From contig NC_086192.1 of assembly GCF_023053635.1 (NCBI RefSeq), positions 13,988,001-14,052,000 of the forward strand: a DNA stretch of 64,000 nucleotides, read 5' to 3'. This document shows, piece after piece, positions 20,001-29,000 of the stretch. Position numbers and translations under genes: made by a program. The notes under the pieces were generated by a model, which was not told where the DNA came from, ran no database searches, and saw only the letters and a list, made by a program, of their open reading frames with translations. The first letter of the stretch is position 1, and each line of letters begins with the position of its first letter. Source of the stretch: Elgaria multicarinata webbii (lineage: Eukaryota; Chordata; Lepidosauria; Squamata; Anguidae).

Positions 20001-23000
20001 CTACCCATATAGGCGTGCCCACACACACGCCTATCTCTAGAGGAGGCCTTCTGTGTTGATGCATGCCATTTGTGGTTGCAGTTGGTAGGCAAGAGGGACA
20101 AGGCCTTCTGGGGAATGGCCCCCAACTTATAGAATTTTTGCCGCAGCAGATTTGGGTGGCCTCTTCTCTTTATAACTTTAGGTGTTGGTAAAAGACTCTC
20201 TTCTTTCAGTGATGCGGGCAGTAATCATTTAAACATTTATTTATTTATTTAAAACATTTATATCCCGCCCTATATCAATAAGGTCTCAGGTCGGCGTACA
20301 GATAAAAGCATACAGCATAAAACAGTAAATATACACAGCTAAAACAAATTAAACCATAAACCAAGTTAAAACAATATATAATTTAAAAGCAGTAAAACTA
20401 TTAAAACAGTTAAAACAATGTGCCAATTTAGTGGGCCTCTTAAGATTGCTACTTTCCTCTTAGTTTCTACTTTCCTCTTAGTTTAGTGATAGCATTCTTC
20501 AAATACTTAAAAGGTTGTCACACAGAGGAGGGCCAGGATCTCTTCTCAATCCTCCCAGTGCAGGACACGGAATAACAGACTCAAGTTAAAGGAAGCCAGG
20601 AAAAACTTTCTGACTGTTAGAGCAGTACGACAATGGAACCAGTAACCTAGGGAGGTGGTGGGCTCTCCCACACTAGAGGCCTTCAAGAGGCAGCTGGACA
20701 ACCATCTGTCAGGGATGCTTTAAGGTGGATTCCTGCATTGAGCAGGGGGTTGGACTCGGTGGCCTTGTAGGCCCCTTCCAACTCTGCTGTTCTATGATTC
20801 TGTGTGTTGGACTGCAATTCCCAGCATCCCCCAGCCAGAATGTAAAATTATTTCTAGGCTGCCTTTTAAGGGAGGAACCCTCTCAAAGTGGCATAGATTA
20901 GGATTTAACTAGTGTTAAGGCTTCTATTGTTCCAACTTAGTTGCAATAAGCATATAAAAGACAGAGATGGATAAAAGAAGAGATAAAACCAGCATTACAG
21001 GGTGGTTTTTTAACGTTCTGCGAGGTGAGAAAATTTGGTCTGTGCTCCTGGGCTACAAGAGCGAAATTGGCCAGAGCCAGAAAAATTGTCTCATTATAGC
21101 ATAGAAACAACGATATTATTCTCTCCAGACCTCAGACCAAAAATCCTTTGTCTCAAGAAATGGGTCTGAATATTTAGAGGGGATTTGGGAGTGAATGGGG
21201 CAATGAAACAGGTAGCGAGGGCGGCCCTCCACTTCACCTCTACGACAAGGTCCAAGCCTGGAGGCTTCAGGTGTGTTATTAAAGTGCCGTTCCAGAACTG
21301 CATCTACTGCATTCTTAAATCGTGTTAACTAGCACAGCTGAGAGAGGTCTGCCACGGGTCCCTCCTTTCGGTTCAGCGCATGCGATGGACTCCTCACTTT
21401 CAACAGTGTGGTTTTAAAGCCCTGGTGGCCTCGGACGCCCTCCTCAACGGCCTCCGCTGTTTCTTTCAGGTCTACCAGCTGTTGACTGACCTGAAGCAGC
21501 AGCGCCGAGAGACAGGAAAAAGCAAACAGAGCGCTGGACAGCAGAACTTGAACACGATCATGTACGAAGTGAGTAGAACCAGCTGCCACGTCCTTCCCTC
21601 CCTGTCCCACCTGGAATCCTCTGTGAGCAGGAATTTCTTATTGCTGTAGCCTCTCCCACAAGAGCCGTTACCAGCCAACTAGGGCTTCCCAAGGAACCAG
21701 AGGTGTATAAATAAGGGTGTGGACTCCAGCAAGAGCCTCTTCGGTGGTGGCCCCTGTTTGTGGAATCCCCTCCCACTAGTTGCTGGGGAACATGGGCGGG
21801 AGGGTGCTGTTGCACCATGTCCTGCTTCTTCATCCCTGGCCGACGGCTGGTGGGCCACTGTGCGAACAGAGTGCTGGACTAGATGGACCCATGGTCTGAT
21901 CCGGCATGGCATTTCTTACGTTCTCCCAGGAGAGCTGTGATTCGCTCCCACCGGAACTATTTTTAAATGCAATTTCATTTACACAAGTATTTTGGCTCCC
22001 GGCCTGTTGGTTTTGGTGCTTTCAGCTTAGATGATTATTGTTCTACTAGCTGTACCCGGCGTAACAAAAGCCATTGTAGCATAAGTTTATTAATTAAATA
22101 GCATTGCGGGGGCGGGGGCTGCTTGGATACACCAGGTGTCCCCCTCTCCCCGGGGTTCCTGTCAGCCTTGGGCCGCCCACCCAGCTCGCAAGCGATTAGG
22201 CTGGGGCCTGGGTTCGCAGCAGGCGAGCGGCCTCCCCACCCAGCCGTGCCTCGCTCATGCTCCGGACCATGGTGGGTGGGTGGGAGCGAAGAGGCAGAAA
22301 GGGGGGGTAGGATTACCTTGGAAAGCCTGGAGGAGTCAGGCGGGGGGCTTAGCAAGCTGTATCAGCTGACGTTACACGTTGTTACTGTTGCTTAGCAACC
22401 TGTATCAGCTGAAGCCTGTACGGAAACATACCTAAGCACTTTATATAGAGAGATTTTAATTGTTTAAGGGACCCCTCCATGCCTGATTAGACAGGAAAAG
22501 TTCTCCAACTCCCAGCATTCCATGCGGGAGCTGGGAGATGTTTCTGTCTTGACGGGGTTGTGCCCTTAGTGTGATAGTATGATTTCACTGGTACTTCTTT
22601 TTGCTAGCTGCTCTGTGCTCCTTTTGGAGGAAGGGCAGAGTCTAAGAAGTCTTAAAAAGTATTTGAAGGCCCTCAAAAGTAAATAAGGGTATTTGAAAGC
22701 TCCCGAAAGAGAGAGAAGAATTTCCGGAATGCTCTCCTGCTTGCGATCCGAGAGACAGAATCCCCTCCTGAAGATTACCTGCCTACTCGGGCATTCTTCT
22801 TACTTGTAATGTTTTTAATGTATTTATTGATTTATGCTGTTTTAAACATTGGTTTTATCTTGTATTTCATGTATTTTTATGTGACCCGCTGGGAGATCTT
22901 AGGATATCGAGTAGTTTAAATAAATAATAACTCCCAGCATTATTCTCCCAGCATTTTAACAGTCTATAAGTAAATTTTAATTCGGGTGTTTTAAATTTGT

Positions 23001-26000
23001 AATTTTGCATTGCTGCTGTTTTTATCTGGTTGAGCTTTTATATTGTATTTTATATTATGGTTTTATACTGTTTGGTTTATACTTTGAATGTTTTTAATTT
23101 TTGTGAACCGCCCAGAGAGCTCCGGCTATTGGGCGGTATCGAAATGTAATAAATAAATAAATAAATAAACGCAAGGGGAAATATTATCTCCCTAATTTAA
23201 TGTGGCTCTGTTACATCCATAAGCCAAAAAGTTTCAAACTCTTAAGAGCACTTTTCTTTTTTGAATAAGGATGCCCCATACTCCTTGGTGTTTCGTGCCC
23301 TTTATTAAACTTTCTCCAGCTCATTATTAGGTAGGAAATAACATGTTTAATACCATCCTGAAACTCTCAACCTTTGGATTTCCAGCTGGACGCGTTTTTT
23401 CACAGCCCCCTTGTAGAATAATTTAGTTTGTAATGCGCCTGTGATGTTGTGTCCTGAGGTCTTTGGCTAATTTTCAGTTCAACTTGAAAAGCAGCCATGA
23501 ATATAGTAGAATGACCTGCACAGTTTTCTTTCTTCTTCCTGCCCATCCAGACGCTGAAATACATCTCCAAGACGCCGTGCAAATTCCAGAGTCCTGAGGT
23601 CGTAAGAGACTACCTCATTGCCCTGAAAAACCACAATTTAACCAAGTAAGTCCTCAATTGTATGACGTGACAATGGATTGAAGTGGCTGGTGTTCAGTTA
23701 TCCTTTCAACTGACAGGCATGAGAACTTGTCAGGAAATGTTGCTGAATAATAGGAGACCATTAAAATATACGCCCTCGAAACAGAGAATTCTAGGTAGCT
23801 GCTGAATCTAAATTCAACTAAAGATCACATGGAGATAAATGAGTTTTTGCGGCATCGATAAACCTTCAAAACAACATGAAATGCCATTGCAAGATTATAT
23901 GTGCGGATGCTGACAGCAGAGGGGGTTGTTCGCCCAGGTTTTTTGCTTGCGGGCTTGATGAATACTGTTCCCTGCCCGTATTGGTGTGTCATTGCTTCCT
24001 GGATGGAAAGAATAAAAGGCGGAGCAGCCCCAGCAAACGAGAAGCAAAGAAATCCTGGTGCACAGTTTGCCAAGACGTTCTCCTGCAGAAGCCCTCCTGA
24101 AATGAACGGGAACCGCGAAAGAGCGCCGTACTCATGGATTGTGAGCCCTTGAGAATCACTCAGATTAGCTCAGTGGTAGATTAGCTGCTCTGCAGGCGGG
24201 ATGTTCTGATTTCGAATCCCGTCACCTCCAGGGAGCGATGGCTACTATGTGCGATCTCCAGCAGCAGAGGCAGTGACCCTATGTAGCTGGGGAACATGGG
24301 CGGGAGGGTGCAGTTGCACTTGTGTCCTGCACAGCCATGGCCACCTCCAAGCTGGAAAGGTTTGCACCTCCTTCTCACTAGAGGTTTGAACCCCGCAGTG
24401 CCAGTCACTGGCCAAGGTCCAAAATGGCGTGGGAGGAGAGACTGGCTCTGGTGCTGTGTGAAAGACCATCTTTTTGGTATTCGTTCAAGGTTGAAATGTT
24501 CAAGGTTGAAATGTTTATTAAGAAATTCAAACGGGCTCGACGTTTCGGATATCACTATTCTTCACCAGGAGCTACAATAACAATATAATACAAATACCTA
24601 TGAATCTACAAAACAATGCCCATAATTAAAAGAACAGCTAACATTTGATAGGAGGTTAATTGCTGTGCCAAATATAGTTTCTTAAGACTATTATGCTATT
24701 TTCGTACTAGATATCATGTAATGACCAATTTTTTTTTTTTTTATCTCTTTATGCTTTAACAGTTCTGATAGCTGCCAGTACGGGGCATTTCTGTGTAAGA
24801 TTATATATCCAAGAAAGGAAATGTATTATTTTGTAAACATAGAATACTAATAACAAAAGCAATGCGGAGAAGGGTACAATATAACCTCAGGAAAAAAATA
24901 TGTACATTCTTTTAATTATGGGTGTTGTTTTGTAGATTCATGAGCCTCGTGTGGCGCAGAGCGGTAAAGCAGCAGTTTCTGCAGCCGAAACTCTCCCCAC
25001 GGCCTGAGTTCGATCCCAGCGGAAGCTGGTTTCAGGCAGCCGGCTCGGGTCGACTCAGCCTTCCATCCTCCCGAGGTCGGTAAAATGAGTACCCAGTTAG
25101 CTGGGGGAAAGGTAATCACGGCCGGGGAAGGCAACGGCGAACCACCCCGCTCTAAGGCCTGCCAAGAAAACGTCAGCGAAAGCTGGCGTCCCTCCAAGAG
25201 TCAGTAATGACTCAGTGCTTGCACGAGAGGTTCCTTTCCTTCCCTTTGTAGATTCATAGGTATTTGTATTGTAGCTCCTGTTGAAGGATAGTAATATCCG
25301 AAACGTCGAGCCCATTTGAATTTCTTAATAAACATTTCCGCCTTGAACGAATACCAAAAAGATTGTCTTTCACACAGCACCAGAACCAGTCTCCCCTCCC
25401 ACGCCAGTCAGTGGTAATTTTTCTCCTTTTTCTTCTCTTCCCCAAGGTCCAAAACGGACTTGCCTTTTCTCCTTGTTCAACTTTTTCCCGACTGGCTCAC
25501 CTTGCACTGAGCACAGGAAGTCAGCCCCTACCCAGTCTGATGTCACCTGCTAGGGCCACCAGCGATGCATCTGAGCGGAGCAGCAAGCTGAGCTGGGATG
25601 CAGGACGCAAAAGGCCAGGACTGCTTTTTCAAGCCCCCAAACTGCATCTGTTTACAAGGAGCCTTATTGGTCTCCCTGGGCGATCCCTTGCATGCCATTT
25701 TAGCCGTGGCAGAGGCTGGTTTTTCTGCTTTGCAGAATGTAAAAATGTCTACTTCGCATCTGGACAAAGTCCTGTCTTTCCTGCCTGGGTGATGGGTTTT
25801 TTTTGGTTCCTTAATACTGGCCTTCCGTCCCTGTCATCTGACTTATTTTCCTGTCCTCTCAGCTGTGCGCATCGGCACTTAATCAGATCCTCTGCAGTAA
25901 ACATGTTATCTTTCAGGCTGCAGTGGTGACCTCAGCTCTGTTCTAAATCCAGCCAGCCTCTTAACGGCCTCGGATTGTTTTAAAATGAGAAGCCAGGCAT

Positions 26001-29000
26001 TTCTGGAAGAAGAAAACCTCGTTTTTTGGGGTTTTTTTGCATTGCATTGCATGAAAGGAGGTTGCAGATGTGTTTAGCGTTCTGATGAGTGCGTTAGGTG
26101 TTTGGCCTGAGCTTAAGAGAACGAAGATGGGGCAAAGGTGAACTGGAAAGTAGCCTTCCCAACTATTAGGCATTATTTAGAAAAGAATCTTTATCGCTGG
26201 GCTGCAGCTATGTTTCTGGAAATGTTTAATCATCATTTGTACGCATACACACACACAGAGCGAACTTGGTTCTCCGAGTGTCTTCCTTACGTGTTAAGCC
26301 ACAATACGAAACAATGAATTGTTGTGCTTTTAAGATGTTTTCCCCACAGTTTTTTTTAAAAAAAACAAAAAAACAAAGAAAAATAGCCTTACATAAGCTT
26401 GCAAGGGAGTCAGAAATTCAGCCTTAGGTGATATGATTTCATTAAATCCAGCTTTCGTTCTAAAGGGGGTTATTCTAAACAGAGAACTGTGTTGGTTTAA
26501 TAAAAAGCAGTTTAAAAAATCCATTTAAAAAACGCATTCATTGCCCACCACCACTATCGGCCCTGGTTAGGCCTCATCTAGAGTATTGCGTCCAGTTCTG
26601 GGTGCCACACTTCAGGAAGGACGCAGACAAGCCAGAGGGTGTTCAAAGGAGGGCAACGAGGATGATCAGGGGTCTGGAAACAAAGCCCTAGGAGGAGAGA
26701 CTGAAAGAACTGGGCATGTTTAGCCCGGAGAAGAGAAGATTGAGGGGAGACATGATAGCACTCTTCAAATACTTAAAAGGTTGTCGCACAGAGGAGGGCC
26801 AGGATCTCTTCTCGATCCTCCCAGAGTGCAGGACACGGAATAACAGGCTCAAGTTAAAGGAAGCCAGATTCCGGCTGGACATCAGGAAAAACTTCCTGAC
26901 TGTTAGAGCAGTACAACAATGGAACCAGTGACCTAGGGAGGTTGTGGGCTCTCCCACACTGGAGGCCTTCAAGAGGCAGCAGGACAACCATCTGTCAGGG
27001 ATGCTTTAGGGTGGATTCCTGCATTGAGCAGGGGGTTGGACTCGATGGCCTTGTAGGCCCCTTCCAACGCTGCTATTCTATGATTCTATCCCAGTGTATA
27101 TTTGAGTAACTATAGAACTGACACAGTGCAATCCTATGCATGCTGGTATTAACATTTAAAGTCCTAAACGGCTTGGGGCCAGGCTTTCTGAAGGAACGCC
27201 TCCTCCCATATGTACCTGCCCGGACCCTAATGTCATCCTCAGGGGTCCTTCTCCGTGAGCTCCTGCCAAAGGAAGTGAGGCAGGTGGCTACCAGGAGCAG
27301 GGCCTTCTCTGCTGTGGCACCCCGGCTGTGGAATGAGCTCCCTAAGGAGGTTCGCTTGGCACCTACATTATATGCTTTTAGACGCCAGGTGAAGACCTTT
27401 TTATTCTCCCAGCATTTTAACAGTCTATAAATAAATTTTAACTCGGTGTTTTAAATTTGCAATTTTGCATTGCTGCTGTTTTTATCTGGTTGAGCTTTTA
27501 TATTGTATTTTATATTATGGTTTTATACTTTGAATAGTTTTAATTTTTGTGGACCACCCAGAGAGCTCCGGCTATTGGGCGGTATAGAAATGTAATCAAT
27601 CAATCAATCAATCAATCAATAATGTTTAGACAGGAAAAAGTCCCAACAATTCCCAACGTTCCCCAGCCAGCCTTCAAAAGTTTTAGTCTGATGCCTAGGG
27701 ACTTGATTTCCTCGCCACCCTATCGCCAGCCCTCTCTGGGGCTAGTCTTAAGAAAGCAGGGTGGGTTATCAGCCTCCAAAGAATCATGAGTTTGGATAGA
27801 GCCGTGGTTTGCAAATATGTCTGAGCTAAGAGTTACGCTGGAAATCAGATAGTTTAAAAACCCTTGGGCCACGTGGGTGACAGATGCGGTGCTCAACTCT
27901 TTTCAAGGCCCCAAATTAGTTCATTCCTGACGGTTGCCCGTCTCCTCTGAGGCCAGGCTACAACTACGGTTGTTGATCCCTTTGGGGTGCTGTGTGGCCA
28001 GGGATGTGTTAACTTGTGGGCCGCTCCTTATGACCAGAATCCCTCAATTACAGAGCAACGTGTTCTTTGATTTTGCACAGGGCGGAAAAACTGCAGCTAC
28101 TCAACCACAGGCCTGTGAGTGCCGTTGAGATCCAGTTGGTAAGTGACGCAGCTCCCAGGCATCCGGAGCCTTTCGGTAAAATTGCCTCGATCCTTGAAGA
28201 TCAGTTGGAGACCATTGTGTTTTTAAGCCCTCCTGCTGCAGTGTGAGACAATAACGAGGTCTGCTAAATAATCTACAAAACTTCATTCAGCAAATAAACA
28301 TCTCTTTGCACTTGAAGAGAGGTTAAACACATTGATCTAACACTAGGAACTTCCCTCTAGGCTAAAACTTGGCTACCTAAGCGAGGCAATTGTCCTTTCA
28401 ACAAAAGGGAAGGTCTTTTCCCTGAGTCCTTTTAACTTCAGGGAGGATTCTTAGGAAGGCGCCTTTGGCGAGAAGCCAGCTGAGCTGATCGCCTCTCGAC
28501 TTCTTTGAGCTCCGCCCGTTTGAACCTGCGGCGGACTCTGGGATTGGCCAGCTCAAGCCCCTTTCCCCCCTCTGAGGATTGCTGAGTTCCCACAGACTCT
28601 GAGTTGTTAACTTTTCCCCTGATAAGGTCCGGTGAAGATTCATCCCTGGCTGGTAAAGAGCTTAGGAAAATCTCCTCCCCTGCTGGCACATTTTTATTCC
28701 TGTTTCTTCTGCTTCAGAATATGATTCTGATTGATAGCCTAAAACTCTTTCTCCTCCCCTAAGGGGAACAGGCCTGATCACGACAGAGAATCGATTCATT
28801 TTCACGTCCCTGAACACAGTTACAAGATGGGGGATACTTGGCTCAGCAATACTACAAACGAGAAGGATCTTGGAATTGTTGTAGATCACAGGCTGAATAG
28901 GAGCCAACAGTGCGATATGGCTGCAAGAAAGGCCAATGCTATTTTGGGCTGCATTAATAGAAGTATAGCTTCCAAATCACGTGAGGTACTGGTTCCTTTC

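Noticed and set aside
24150-24260. Possible genuine tRNA gene
   Set aside because: A and B boxes are present but the cloverleaf does not close and the sequence continues into a SINE body. The same holds for 7,629-7,765 and 14,583-14,715.
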